A DNA stretch of 64,000 bases from Volutella citrinella (taxonomy: Eukaryota > Ascomycota > Sordariomycetes > Hypocreales > Nectriaceae). Every line of letters begins with the position of its first letter. Within the stretch, counting starts at the first letter, position 1. The notes under the pieces are model-generated. The model saw only the letters and a program-made list of their open reading frames with translations. It was not told the origin of the DNA and did not search any database. Shown in pieces: positions 33,901 through 47,300 of this stretch. The stretch is taken from assembly GCA_034401135.1 (NCBI GenBank), contig JAWZSP010000003.1, forward strand, positions 1,426,001-1,490,000, given 5' to 3'. Position numbers and translations under genes: made by a program.

Positions 33901-36900
33901 TGCTTTGTGTGCATCAGCAATTCTGAATCGGGAGAGAGGGGGTGGGCGAGGGGGTCAGTCTGCTAGTAAACTTGTTGGCAAGACGGGCAGACCCAGGCCG
34001 ATGAGGCTGAGGTTACGACAGCATGCCTGCGCGATGCCATGGCCCATGTCTGTGCCTGTGTGTGACCGACAGTGCTGGACGTGGGCGGGTCGAGGCCAGC
34101 CGAGTCGCCGAGTCAAGAGAAGACCTGAAAGTGAGCGTTGGTGATGGTGAGCGTTTAGCCTTCGGGATCAACAGGCGTGTGTCTAGCCAACGTCTTAGGG
34201 ACGGGGATCGGGAAAACGGTACCCAATCAGAGCGCCAGGGCTCCCAGCGTTAGACACCCTAGCCTACTAGCGCGGAGCGGCGCTGCAGTAGCACCACCCG
34301 GGAGCTAAGCAGCCAGCTGCTGTGCTGTGATGACTGCTTTTGGTTTGTACTGGAACTTGCTTGGCGCAAGCCTCGACGATGGCAGTTTGTGGTGTACGCC
34401 CCGACCACCTCGTTGGGTGGGCTAGGTAGAGAGCTCGGAGAGCTACCATAGCAACATCGCACTGTAACTTGCTGCAAAACCGCCAGAAGGCGATCTGCGC
34501 AACTAGCATGGGTACCTGGCGAGGCAACTTTACCTGCCTGTGGGGGGCCGGGGAGCCCGGGTGTACGGTCTTGCAGGGGGCCGGGGAGCGGGCATCCAAC
34601 TGAAGCCCTGTGATGGTGAATGCCGTGGGGCAGCCGGGTGGGGCATTCGGGACCAGGGTTGTTTCAGCGCAGCCGCGGCCAGTGGTGCCCGTCCGGCCAA
34701 GCCAAGCTCATCCCTGGATCAGAGACAGCAACGGCTGCCCGAAATATTTCGGTCTTTATGTCTAGCGGCGCCCCTCCCCTCTCCGCCCCTCCACTCCCGG
34801 ACCCAACCAAGCCAACCTGGTTGGTGGTGACGTGACATTTTGACAGGACCCAGCTGGGTATCCCCTGTAGATCACTAATCATTGAATTCCTGGATGCCGA
34901 GGGGGGCGGGGGGGTTTCTCTAGCAGGCAAGGGTGAGGCGGCCTCAACTGACCCCAAATTGTGGCCGAGAGGGTGATTATAGCGGCTAGATCGACTCCTA
35001 AGCACATCTCCTGGTAGTAATAGTTCATTGGCGGGCGATCCGAGTGACATGCTCGCTCACTGGGGATCGAGGAGCTGGTGGCAGACAGGCTGGTGATGTT
35101 CCTGGCAGCCTACGAGTACTGAGTTAAGTAGCCTAGAAATAATCCGTAGAGGAATATGGATACACAGCCACACACCACGTTTCCCTTCATTGCCTTCTTT
35201 CGTTGTTCTCTAGTCAGGGCCTACGACTGTACCAGCCGCAACAATCATCCGTATTGCACAGTACACAGAGCTACGCAAGATCAATATTGTTTGAGGCCGT
35301 GCTCAGATGTGCGCCAATGGATCACGACGTACCTGGCTGGCCGATCGAGGTCTCAGCCCCCGGTTGTGGCTTTCCGTCCGATGGCTTTGGCGTTTCTAAC
35401 GATGAGTCCCTTCTGACTGGTACCTCCACTTGCTCCAGTACAGGGAATGTTCGGCCACCTCCAGAGCCCAGACAAGGGCGAGGCTAAAGGCGGGCGCCTA
35501 AGCCCGTTGATGCTACGCGACGGAAGTAAGGATCGACACTGATAATTCGATTAGAACCAGTCTTGGTATACGGCAGGGTGAAGGCTGTGTGACCGCCTGG
35601 CTTGCGCGGTTCAATATTTTCGTACCAAGGCACGCAAAGAGCCAGGGCTATCAAGACACTAGCAGCCCGGGAATTCCAGCTACCGGTCACAAGGGAACGA
35701 ATCAAGGCGGGACAGCAGTCTCGCACGGCGTGACGGATGGCTGAATCTTACAAGACACCTCCTAGCGCCGTTGCCCTGTAGGCTTCGCACTCTTACCGTT
35801 ACCACTCCAAGCCTTCCAAGGCGAGCGATTCAATGGGGCCTGCGGTGCGACTTCTGGCCGCCCATCCCAGGACGGCGGAAATAGTGGACAAGGTTGGCTG
35901 GTCTCGTGTCGTTCCCAGGTGCTGGTTTTTGTGGAGAGTCCGTGGCAGTGTGCTGAGTGTAGCGCCTGGGGTCCCTGGATGTGGGTGGTGCCGTTAGCTG
36001 GTACCGTGTCATGTACGAGGATGGGTGCTTTGGAGCCGTCGGCAGGCGATGTATCATTCCTGACTGATCCTCAGCCGTCCGTCCCGCAAACCGTTACATG
36101 ACTTCCTAGTCATGTTCCCTGCTTCTGGCGCGCCATCGACTCTCCACCACCCACACGGGGCTGCGCTGCAGGATCATCTAGCGAATCGGTCAGCAAGGAT
36201 CAAAGCGAGGCCCAGCGGTACGCTTCGAGTCGTTTACCTTGGGTTGGCAGGTTGGCCGTCTTCCTGGCGCGCATTTGACGCTCCGACGGTCTTGACCCAG
36301 TCTTGATAGTAATAGGTAGTGTCCAGCTGGTCAAGCTTAGACGAAATGGTGCGTAGTGACTGATTAGGCACGCAATCAGCCTTGTGGGCTACGCAGCACA
36401 ACACTGGGATCACAAGGATGGAAAGCGAGTTTCCCATCAATTATTGTACCAATTAGTTCGTATCTGTCACCTTGGGGTATTTGTGGGAGGGCCCGGAGCG
36501 AGCCAAAGGCTGTCCGTGCTGTTTCTGCACGGGGAAGGAAGTGGAGGGTTGGTTGGTGGCCTGGGAATAAGCAAGCCACTACTGGTGACACAGCCGAGTG
36601 GACTTTTCCTATAGTGGCCAGCTCGCCCAACAGGCTGGAAAAAAGAATATCGTACTTCTTCGCACAGTACCTATAGTTCCAAGGTGGTGAGGACGCGAGC
36701 ATTTGAATACGGATGAGGCGCATTGGGCGAGGAGAGTCCAGCAGAAGGGGCCCAGAAAAAACAAGATCATCAAGCACGCACGAGATCGGAATAAGCGATT
36801 TGGCACCCGAGGCACAGGGGGGGAGGGGGGATGGTACAAAAGAAATAAAAAAAAGCAAGCAGTGCCTCACGGCTTACGTACAGGGTGATGGTTGTCCACG

Positions 36901-38742
36901 AATTAGCAGGGAGGAAGCGGAAAAAAAATAAAGGAAACCATCCATGAACAAGCAAAGGACAGAGGAAGAGTCCACCCAAGATCCAGCGAATGCAACCCTC
37001 TGCATGTCCGGGAAGGACTTGGACATGGGTGACGTTGTAAGGATTAGACGAGGATTTGGTTGGGATAAATTAGTCGAATGAATACCTACCTGCCTACTGT
37101 AGATGATGTGTGATGGGCGATGAAAAACGGCCCCGAGACCTCATTAGCGCTGTGTTCAAATTCGCCGGAGGGCTAGGCGGCCAGGCCGCTTGTGACTTAG
37201 GTGTAGAGCGCTGTAAAACGGTGACGACGCAGCAGGTCGCACGGCCGTCGCGCTCCACAGTCCCGTCGCAGCGACAGCCGCGTGGGGCGTTCGACAAGGG
37301 AGAGCCACCCCATTGGACACCGTAACCACACCCCGGGCCGGACAAGGGTAGCGATCACCGAGGACAAGGCGCTCGGATAGGCAATCGAGATTTGCATCTT
37401 GATCTGAAAACTACTGGCCATGCAGTCGTGGCCTGCAGATCGACGTCGATCCCTGACTTGGCCGCCGTCCCAGAGCTGCCAGCCCATCAATCACCCCAAA
37501 ACACGTCGGGGAAGGCAGCGCAGTTGTGCCGCTCGAGTCGCACGCTGCCCATAGATGACCATAATCGCCGGCTGCTGGGAACCCAGAACCACCTGGCGCC
37601 TCTGTTACTTGACTTGACTTGACTTGACAGACCGCAGGCTGGGTCGGGGTCCACCCTGCTGGCCCTGGAGTGCCGGGGGCCAATGCCTGAGGTGCGGACA
37701 ACTTCTCCCGGCCCGCCCAAGCACCACGCACCACCCTTTGCTCTGGGCCGGACCAGGTCTATTACTAGGTAGGTGCTGGTAATTACTGGACTCCCCATGC
37801 TAACAGGCATTGATCACTGGCCCGTTGGTTCCCGTCCCGTCCCAAAGCACATCCAAGGCTACCAAATTCCAGCCAAAGACCCAAGGAAGTTGGACTAATC
37901 AAAGCTTAAAGCCATTCCCTTGGTGAGAGGGACCACAGCCGACGGAAAGCAATTTACTAAGAGGCGGATACGGGTGAGGAGCGACACTTTGCACCTGGCG
38001 TCATCCCTGCCGATGTCAAGGTCGGCCACCCGCTGTTTTGGCGTTGTTCTAGGGCTGTGAGAGCCACACCGATGCCACAAGCATCCATATTCATCCACCC
38101 CGTGGATATCCAAGGCCAGCCCCAAGGGGAACATTTCGAAATCACCACGGCTAACTGCCTCACCCTCATATGCGTAGACGCGTGCTTTGATTTTGAACAA
38201 TTGCCAGTAGTAATAGCAGACTTCGCTGGCATAGCGCTTTGTATACTCTCTAAGGTTGATTTGTGTGTCAAACATGACCAGTATACCCGTCCTCGTCAGT
38301 GGAAAACCATGTACACTATATACAATTAACCGTGCCGGTCCTGGCCGGCTCCAATGTAGTTGCCGTCTCCTGCTCTATATGGGTACAGTCCTCCGAGGCC
38401 GGCGGGGGGCTCCCTCGTGATTCAACATGTTGGTATTAGAACCATAAAACCCTTCTGAGGGCATGGGGCCACCATTCCCCCCATCCCCAATAAACATCGA
38501 GACACTAAGGACTCGCTCATGATGCCCCTTTCGTAAGTGCAACGTCCCTTCAGCTAAGCGCTGCACGATTGACCCAAACATCGACACGAAGGGGTCTGGC
38601 TCCCGCGACCACCTCAGTCGCGAGGGCAAACTCTTCATAATTATTCGAGAACCAGCCTCGCTCTTGTTTTCCATTTCGTTTTACAGCACGGGGTCTTGTT
38701 TCCATTTTGCAAGCAGCACCTGCCGTGAGATAATCGGCTAGC
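30908..38742. other. 7.8 kb gene-poor region downstream of flbD
   Basis: No gene I can support over 7.8 kb, the longest empty stretch outside the AT block. Open frames up to ~230 codons occur (for example 33005-33703, 36376-36870 and 37895-38275, minus strand), but none shows domain motifs, repeats or recognisable similarity. It contains TAGGTAGGTA-type motifs near 33117-33131 and 37768, and an ACTTG tandem repeat at 37607-37628. Composition is ordinary (not AT-rich, CpA and TpG present), so this is not RIP-decayed DNA. The ~370 bp next to flbD may be its 3' untranslated tail. Confidence 0.5.
37607..37628. repeat. Tandem ACTTG pentamer, 4.4 copies
   Basis: Four perfect ACTTG units followed by AC. 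Short microsatellite in non-coding DNA. Confidence 0.9.
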
Positions 38743-39573
38743 TTAGCCCAGCAGAGCAGCAACGTTCATCCGCGAGTCCTTATCAGAGAGCGAGCATTGG
38801 GACCCTAGGCGAGATTGATAGCGTTGATGCATACTGGGCGAGCTGGGGGCCGTGGGTAGCTGGGCCTGGGGCACCAAGGGCGGGAGCATGGGCTGGCTCT
38901 CTCGCCTCTTGTCGTACGTTGGAGAGGCGAGCGAACTGAAGCTCGGAAGCTTGTCCCCACTGGACAGTGATGATGTGCGGAGAGGCGGCAGGTCGACAGG
39001 AGGGTGGGCAGAGAGCGAGTGCCGACCAGGCGATGTTGTGTAGTTAGATCCTGCGTCAGACTCGGCTGTTTCGGAGGAACATGGTGATGGCAGGGGCGCC
39101 TCCACCCAGGGCATCGGATGACGGTGTCCCTGAGCCAGCGCCCGTGATGGAGGTGCACGGGGTAGAGGTAGAGCTGGTGTGGCGATGGAGAGTGATGCCC
39201 TATGGTAGTGGTGGTCGTCGTACGCTTGCACGTTGCGGCGGCGGTCTTGTCTTTTCCTGCGGTTCTGACTTCCGTTCCACCAGTTCTTCACAGCATTGTC
39301 GCTGCGGCCATGGAGGCGACGGGCAATTTCTGCCCACCGCTTGCCGATTTCGTGAACAAGACGCTCGATTTGAAGGCCCTCCTCGGGGGTGATGGGGTCG
39401 TGGTTTAGAGTAGGCTTAAGATTCTGATGGTATCGTTCTCTGCATTGCTTGGGCGTCCGTGAGCCAAGGGTCTGAGCAATTCGCACCCAGTTGAGGGGCC
39501 CATGTGTATGTACTAGTTGCATGAGGTACGAGTCCTCGGCATTCGACCACGGGCCTCTTCGGTGGGCGCTCAT
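38743..39573 (-). CDS. flbD: Myb transcription factor FlbD (conidiation regulator)
   Basis: R2R3-type Myb protein that in Aspergillus acts with FlbB to switch on brlA and conidiophore development. Single exon, 276 aa. R2 begins HRRGPWSNAEDSYLMQLV and ends GSRTPKQCRERYHQNLKP. R3 runs ITPEEGLQIERLVHEIGK and ends GRSDNAVKNWWNGSQNRR. A Ser/Pro-rich middle follows, and the conserved FlbD tail SRMNVAALLG closes the protein. The Myb repeats have the regularly spaced tryptophans, with the usual replacements of the first Trp of R3. The gene stands alone: 7.8 kb empty downstream and 4.8 kb upstream, suggesting a large cis-regulatory domain and a long 5' leader. Confidence 0.95.
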   Translation of the reverse strand: MSAHRRGPWSNAEDSYLMQLVHTHGPLNWVRIAQTLGSRTPKQCRERYHQNLKPTLNHDPITPEEGLQIERLVHEIGKRWAEIARRLHGRSDNAVKNWWNGSQNRRKRQDRRRNVQAYDDHHYHRASLSIATPALPLPRAPPSRALAQGHRHPMPWVEAPLPSPCSSETAESDAGSNYTTSPGRHSLSAHPPVDLPPLRTSSLSSGDKLPSFSSLASPTYDKRRESQPMLPPLVPQAQLPTAPSSPSMHQRYQSRLGSQCSLSDKDSRMNVAALLG

Positions 39574-41720
39574 GGTTCCAAGGCCGACACTAACGGCTGG
39601 GCGTGCGTGGAATTAAGTCCTCAAGGTCTGTGGATGAAGGGCCTCTGGCTGGCGATGCCAAAGGCTGTTTTTTTCCGGGTCGCTGGTTGTGTAGTAATCG
39701 GCCACCAGTGAGACGATGTGGTGAAAGGAGTGGAATAGAAACCAAGGTGGGCGAGGCCTATGCAAAGGACGGCGTCAAGTTTGGAGGTGGTCGGGTGCTT
39801 GGGAGGTTTTCGAGTGGTCAGGGTGTGACGCAGATGATGAGGTTTCAAGATCGAGGGATGATCCGGACGAGAGGGAGGTAAGGTGATGAAATATCCGTGG
39901 GAGACGGGGCCGCTGGGGTCAGTCCATGGCATGAAGCGTAATGTATGGGGAAAAGCAAGTCGCGGCAGGGGAGGGGGGTGGATACAACTTTACGACCCGA
40001 ACGACAAACCTTCTCGATCTGCTACCAGGATGTTGCTGCGATGGGCGGGTGGACCATGCATGGCTATTGGGGCACCCAGGAGGCACGCTTGCAGCACCAA
40101 AGTGTGGACGGCGTGCAGTTGGTCTAGGGTGTGGTGATAGCGGAGTTACCGGCAGGGGCGGGTCAACCATGGGGCAGCAGATGGACCAGGTGCAGAGTAG
40201 GGAGTACCTATCGGTTGAGTTGCAGTGGACTGCCGTTCTTACCTTACGATGGATGTACTGGCTCGTTGCACCAGCGCGCACCTTTGGACAGGTGGGGAAG
40301 TGGATTTGCGTTTAATAAGGTACTCCGGCCCTTGACGGAAAGACCGCTGATGCTGATGTATTGGAAAGCCTAGCAGTTCGTTGCTTGGCGTCGGCGACTC
40401 TAGCCCCCGCCGCCGGATGAGGTGCAAGTGTGAAGTCAACTGTCAAGCTGCCCCGATAGCTTCATGTTATGGCCGAATATGGGCGAGGTGGCGTACGGTG
40501 GATTGCAGGCTTTGCAGCGCGGCAAGACTATCACATAGTTCTGGCTATCCGATGGGGTGAGCCCCAAAGCGTTTCGTGTAGGTAACTGTAGAAACTCCTA
40601 TTCCCCCACCGTCCTTCCTTGCCTTGACAACGGCATTTCCAGGACGACTCGCCCGCGGCTTTTGTTCTGCATTTGACATCTGGCCAACGACGTCTTGGGG
40701 AAAGCTGGTGAGCTATAGTTTCGACCATACTGCCAGCTACTGACTTGGAAGGCATTCAGGTTGTGAGACAGTTGACGGGGCACTGACCGGGAAGCTGGGA
40801 AGGCAATTGTCGAACGTAGTAATTAGCGAGGAGCGACTGAGTCGCGTTCTGGACTTGGGCCGAGAACGCGGAGAGAATGTATCTTCCTCCTGGTGGCTCT
40901 AGAACCGGGCTCCCACCACCTGTGTCTTATCTGGCGGGTCGAAAACCATGCCTACTGACATTTGGCAGGAGAACTGGCGCCGAGAGGCTCCTACGGGCTC
41001 CTGCGAAGGCCTGCTGCCTCCCAAGGCTGAATGCGTTTGGCGCGCCAACGGGTTGCGTGTTTATCACCACCACCGTTGTCCGGCTCGTAGTTCGGCCTTT
41101 TTGGATGAACCAAGTGCAGTGAAGGCCAAAATTATTGCCCGCCGCGAAACGCCAGGCACGAGACGCCATGTCATCGGTACTTGGTGGTGCTGTGGAAAGT
41201 TGATACGGTCTCCTACAGGGTGAAAGTCCCGCCCCTGGATTCAATCATTCCTGTCCATCACATCAGTGGGGATGTCTACGGTCCTTCTCGCCATTTGGCC
41301 TTGGGCCTTAGGGCATCGTGCCACTAAAGTCAAGACGCTGTCTGAACCGCTGGAGAGTCGCAGCCTGGACTCTTGTTGCTCTAGCCACGTTCAGGGAGAC
41401 TTGTGGGCTGCTGCAGGGTGGAGAGCATGATGAGAGGCAATCGCGATTGTCAAATCCGGCGCCGCAAAAAGCCTTTTTCAGTTTGACCACCATCGGTCCA
41501 ACCTGGCCGGACCTTGCCGTCTCCTCAGCCACGAGCTCCATTTATCGCTGCACTCGTCGACTTGAGTTGTCACAGAGTTTGCTCTGGCGCTCATCGATGA
41601 GACACCACCGCCAACGCCCTCATCCTTGATCCGTTCGTTTTAACCCACCCTTCCGTCGGCCCGTCCGTCGGCCTACGAACGGACCACCAGCATAGCTTAA
41701 ACCCGGGCCCTGAGCTAGAC

Positions 41721-41736
41721 AGAGAGAGAGAGAGAG
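41721..41736. repeat. AG dinucleotide microsatellite
   Basis: Eight AG units in non-coding DNA. Confidence 0.9.
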
Positions 41737-42217
41737 TAGGTTTGGACGGGGGGAATAGTAACAGAGCGGAGATGAGATGAAGATGGAAGTGGAAAAAAAA
41801 GAGTGAGAGGAAACCCAAAAGAAGAATAGGCCTGGCTATTGGTGGAACCCTATGCGGTTGATCACGATGACCATTGCGGCAGAGAGGAGAGAGCCTGAGG
41901 TACATACACGAAGTGCACAACACACAAAGATGAAGCCAAGAAAGCCAAACCTGGGTGGCCCGCATGTGTACTATGACGGCCGACCGGCCACGGTATTGCA
42001 TGCAGGACCGTAATGGTTCGGAGAAAAGCCCAAGCCAGTACATTTGCTTAGGCTCGTCGTCGTTGGGCGTGCAGGTATCCGTACAGCGAGGTGTAAAAAC
42101 TTGATGCTAGAGGGTGGACCCATCACCCTCGAGAAGGCTGTTCAGTGACCTGTTGCTCAACAGTAAGCCTGAACCTGCCGTCCTCTTGTTAGTACCGGGG
42201 AATTACTACCGCCTACA

Positions 42218-42235
42218 TACTACTAGTAGTAGTAC
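42218..42235. repeat. Inverted TAC/TAG array
   Basis: TAC TAC TAG TAG TAG TAC; the central 14 bases form a perfect palindrome. Resembles the array at 6286-6310. Confidence 0.7.
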
Positions 42236-44375
42236 CGATAAACAGACTCCTGGGCACCTCCCTCAGGCAGCAATTAGTACCTACCTTAATAGTTTATGCA
42301 TGTATACCTCAGATTAACACTGGACCGTACCTACCTAGACTGTTCCGAGAGCCTGGAAGCAGTGGGAGGGGTTGATGATGGCTGGGTGCTTGTCCGGGAG
42401 CCACAAAGGACGGGACGTTGTGAGAACGCGTCGTCCACCTGCATTCGCCGTTGCCATCGCCGCCAGTGTCAGTCTGCGCCATCGACCCAGCTCTGGGGGC
42501 TAGCTGGGGCTGCGACCGGGACAGGGGCCCGAGGCAGGGCGATCATCGTCAACGGATGGCGGTTGGCCTGAGAGCCTTTGAGAGCCACTCGGCTGGGATC
42601 ATGATGGTAGCCGCCTGATAGTTGGCAGTGGCTCAGTGGATGGGTGGAGCCGAACCCCAAAGGCCAAAGGGGGGCGTTCGTACGTGCCTACTGCTAGGTA
42701 ACCACCCATCCTTGCCATACCAAAATCCTGGCCTCCTACAACCAGCCCGTCTTCCTAAGGTACCCTTTCCCCTTGTGAACAGCGCAACAAGCAGCGCCTA
42801 CCAAGGTTCCAGGTTTATTATTTATTGCACAGCGCCAATAGCGTCAGTCCCCCAAGGCGCTGGGCTGGCCATAGACTGTTGAGCGATCATCAGCTATCTC
42901 GCCCTTCGCCGCTGGCATTTGGCCCCGTCGTCTGGAATGCTGTTGTGTCCGTTTGCGGCCCTGGCACAAGCAGACTCCCAAACCCCCTCTCCTCCTTGGT
43001 GGCTTTCCCACGTCCAACCGGTCCGCCCGCCCCTCAACTCGAGCACAGGTGCCTTTCCTTTGGCATGGCGTGTCGCCCACTGTAAAAGAGCATCCACGCG
43101 TACCTACAATCTGCTTGGTGGGAAGAACCTATTACCTCCACTAGCCTGACAACTTGGAAGACTGGTTCTCGCCCAATGTCGATCCAATACGCTACTTAGC
43201 GTTGATGCCCCTTCCTGGCATCACACATGCCGCTCAGGCGCCTGGGCCGTTCGTGTATCCCTGAGGCATAGATGGAATGCGATTCATGCAGAGCCACCAA
43301 AGCCAAACGCGATCGAGGCGCTCCGCAGGCACGGCGGCCTGTTGTTGCCAGCGAATCAATCATCTTCTTGTCAACAATCATCACTGAGGCACACTGTACT
43401 CAATTCTTCATACGCTCCGGCATATATCACGTGTCGACACCCCATCATTCTTCTTTTTGCCCACCTAGCTGCATCTCCCGGCACAATGCGCTTGCCTGCT
43501 TCAGTCGTCCATCTCATCTCTACCAACCTGAGGTAAGTATCTAATTTATGGAGTACGTATGTAGTGCTAGTAAGTATCATCTCTCTTCTCATCTCGTTCA
43601 ACTCCTCCTCGCGACCCACCCTCAGACTTCATCTCAACCTCCAGGGGTAAGGAGGGCCCAGATAGCCGACGGAGCAATGCTGTCAATGGTCACTCGCATC
43701 CACCCCGCTGGTTATAGCCATCCAGCATCCTCTGTTCGTTGGCTGAAACCCTTCGGCCGCTAAAAGCAAAAACCGTTGTGGCGTCTGGACCGCCCGCAGC
43801 TCTAACCCCCCGAGGAGACGCCAAGCGAGCTGGACAACGGTTTTTCAGCTCAGCTCCAACCCATCGCCTTGACTAGGGACCGACCCTGGTTGTTGCCCCC
43901 CGTGCCCCCCTCCCCCCAGGCCCTGGACCCAGCCCCGGCTCCACATCCGTACCCAGCCAGCGGAATCAAAAGCAAGGGTTTCCTTGCCAGGCTGTGTGTG
44001 TCCTTGTTGTTGGATCTGACCTGTTGATTATTCCCTCCTCTGAAATTCGGAATGGCGCAATGGTCCTGGTATGCTGGTAGTCTTGCTGATTCCGGTTCCA
44101 TTCTTTTTTCTACAAACAGGTTGGCCTGGATCTCCAAGCCTCAACGGAGCAGCCCCTCCAGCGCCCGACACATCTGAGCAATCAGAAACGTTGCAGCAAG
44201 CAACACGGGTCATAGACGCCATACATATCACAAGAAGTCACTGAGCGCATGGTCGACCAAACCGTTTGCTCAATAGCAAGATGTAGTCTAACGGTCATTA
44301 TTCAAATTGACAGAAACCCACGCAATCCCTTTCCCGCTACTATTGGAGCGGTTTCACCAAACGCACCCTCCGAGG

Positions 44376-47300
44376 TTATAGGTAGATGTCACCACCCTTC
44401 CCCTCGACCCATCGCTGCCAAGCTTCTTCGTACGCCCGTTCTACATCATCTACCCACCGACGTGTATCAAAAAGCCCACATTTCCACTTGTTTTCCCACA
44501 GGAGTTTCCGGATTTCAGCCAGACGCCCGCGCCCTTCGCCATATCCCCGGCTCGAAATTGTGTAAGTGAGCCCACCGGCCAGGCGTACTGCCCATTGTTC
44601 GTACTCTTCCTCGCTCCCTGCTATCAACTCCTCGGCCGCCTTTTGCCCTTCTGCTGTTTTGGGCAGGGCCCCTTTCAGTATTGACGCTGCCATGCGGGAA
44701 CACATCTTGTACGGGTATCGCGGGAGTGTTAACAGTGGTGTGCTCGACCAGAGCACGTCGGCTGCTGTCGTGTGCGCATTGCATTCTGGGGTATCAAGGA
44801 AAATATCACAGACTCGTGCACGAGATATGTGTTGGTTCTTTGGTGCAACGTCGGTGAACATTAAACGGCTGGCAACCTCTTCTCCAGCCCAAGCTTGAGC
44901 CGTTCGCCTGAGATGCGCTTCGCCGGGCTCTGGGAATCGCAACAGCCAAAGTCTTGACTTCGGAACTTGTGCCAGTATACGCAACCACGCCCGGAAAGTG
45001 GTAGGTTCGATCTGGACGCCGAAGTTAGTGAGAGGCATCAGGGTAAAGCGGATGCTATGAGTTTGAAACTAAAAATGAAGGCCGTTGAGTTCGGTGAAAT
45101 CGCTCGCTTGATATGAACAAAGGGTTACAAGTAGAAAACCCGCGGCGAATTTGCCAGGAGGGTGAGAAGGGGAGGGGGGGCGCAGGGGTTGTAGGATTTT
45201 ACCAACCTTGTAGAGTTGATTGAAGTTTCCCATGATGATGGTGTCGTCTGAGATGCTACCAAACAGTTCTTTTCGCATGTTCCAGCGTCTCGACTGTTCT
45301 TCGTCCCACGTAACTTGCCGTTCGCCGGTCTCACATGACTGAGCATGATCACAGCAAAAGAATGTATCGCGGCAGAAGATGACGTTTTCGGAATACATCC
45401 AGTCCTCTTGTTCGCCCTCTGTATCATCCATGAACACGTCCTGGAGGCTAACATTCATCCGCCATGGTCGGAGGGTTTCTGGGGGGATGGCGGTGCTATC
45501 CGATAGGATATAGTCGCACCACTCTGCACCGAGACTGCCTGCAAACCCCATAAATGCCATTTGAACAGGCGCGGGGCGTACAGCAAATATCTCATTGCGG
45601 GCGCCTCTCGTATACCCATTGAGATTGACGAGAATGTGAATTTGGTCCTGTAGTATCTGCTGTACGAACTTTTCCGATGGCCAGGTGCTGACATCTCTGA
45701 AGACAGGGGCCTCCCGTTCAATTTGCTTTCTGTGAATCGACTTGTCACTGCCAGTTGTTGCGTAGCAGTAGGCCCGGACACGCTCTGGATTATGCAGTCC
45801 GAATACAGATTGCATTCTATAGAAACAATGTTAGTTCTATTCAATAGCTTGGGTGTTCAGTCAAAAACCCACAAATGAGCTAGTGGGTGGTTGTTAAAAT
45901 CCGATGATACATAACCCACGTTCAAGTGAGGACAGGGAGGTGGAGGAGGTGGGTAAACCGTTGTCGGTATCCATGGTAGCCGCAGGGTCGAGCAAGAAAT
46001 TCGAATCGCGTTCCGCTGTGAAATGGAGCGTATGTCCCTTGCGGAGAGTGGACAGGTGAATGTATGGAAAGGAAGAACAGTAGGTGCTGAGGGGACGGGG
46101 AGATGGGTTGGCAACCGAGGACGTTTATACCCAAAGGTTACCTTGGTCCCAGTCACATACTGATCGCGATACCATTTCCACTGTGACACTCGCACTGCGC
46201 GCTCCACAAGACGAACGACGCGAGAGCCCTCCCAGGGCTTCCTGGCCCAAGAGCCAAGCGCCCTCTTCAGGTCGAATGAGTGGGGGTGTAGGCCTCGCAA
46301 GACCTCGACGAAATCCATGACAACTTGGTCTTGTAGAATACCGCGGCCCCAGAAGGAGCTCTCTCGTAGTTGCCGCTGGACGATGTGGACTACGCGGCTT
46401 GTGAGACCACCTTCTTGCCGCTCCAAGAGTGAATCAACCAACAGGCCTCGATCGTCAACATGCCAGCGGTCATACTTCCCCTTGGAGAGTACCACACCAC
46501 CGCGGCCTCTCCAATCACAGACCGAATTCAAGGCCGTCGACAATCCACATACGGCCTCGGTGAACTCGGGGTTTGCTTTCACAGCACGCTTGTAGTATTC
46601 GATGGCGTCTCTGATTTTGCCTCGATCCTTGACTGCGTTGGCCAGATTGGTGAGCGCAATATCAAAAGTCCCGTCGCATGAAACAGCCTGCTCATACATT
46701 TGAATCGCCAAATCTAATTGACCAATGTCTTTCAGAAGGCTACCCAGATTTGTGTGCAAATGAACATGCTTAGGATCGAGTCGCAGCCCATAGTGATAGT
46801 ACGCCAACGCAAGGGCAAGTCCACTACCGGGCTTAATACCGGGAATATCGGGTGGGGGGGACGCATCTGTGCCATGTTCTGAAGGGTCTGTAGATGTTTG
46901 CTGCACTCCTGCAAGGAGGATGCCGACGTTGTTGGCCGTAGAAGGAGATTCTTGTAGTGACAACGAGAGGTAGTAAAGGACCAGAATATCCTCCACGCCC
47001 GACGGCCTTCTCGGGTTGTCAGACGAGACATGGCCACTTGACAGTGAGTCTTGGAAAATTTTCGCCAAGGAAAGAAGAGAATTGCTTGTCGTTTGCACAG
47101 CGGTCCTCTTCGTACTGCCTGGCGGGACGTACTGTAGGCCCGGGAGCTCGCCACTGCCACCAAACACAAGCTTTGCGGTGTGTCGGGCTTTTTCTGGTGG
47201 TAACAGCAGGGGCTTGAGTGTTTGGGGGGTTTTGCATCGGCGTGGGCCATGGACTCCGGTTGGGGACAAGACGTCCTTGATCCGTCGTACTAGGTCTCGA

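Larger units (their letters stand above)
39574..44375. other. 4.8 kb non-coding region upstream of flbD
   Basis: Lies between the flbD start and the OGT 3' end. The minus strand from 39574 to about 39930 is C/T-rich with interspersed ACC, as in fungal 5' leaders. No coding gene recognised. It contains an AG microsatellite at 41721-41736, an inverted TAC/TAG array at 42218-42235 and TACCTACC motifs at about 42278-42339. Candidate promoter and enhancer territory of flbD, by position only. Confidence 0.5.

Noticed and set aside
36376..36870. Open frame of 164 codons on the minus strand
   Set aside because: Hydrophobic start but no coherent fold or family motif; not supportable without transcript data.
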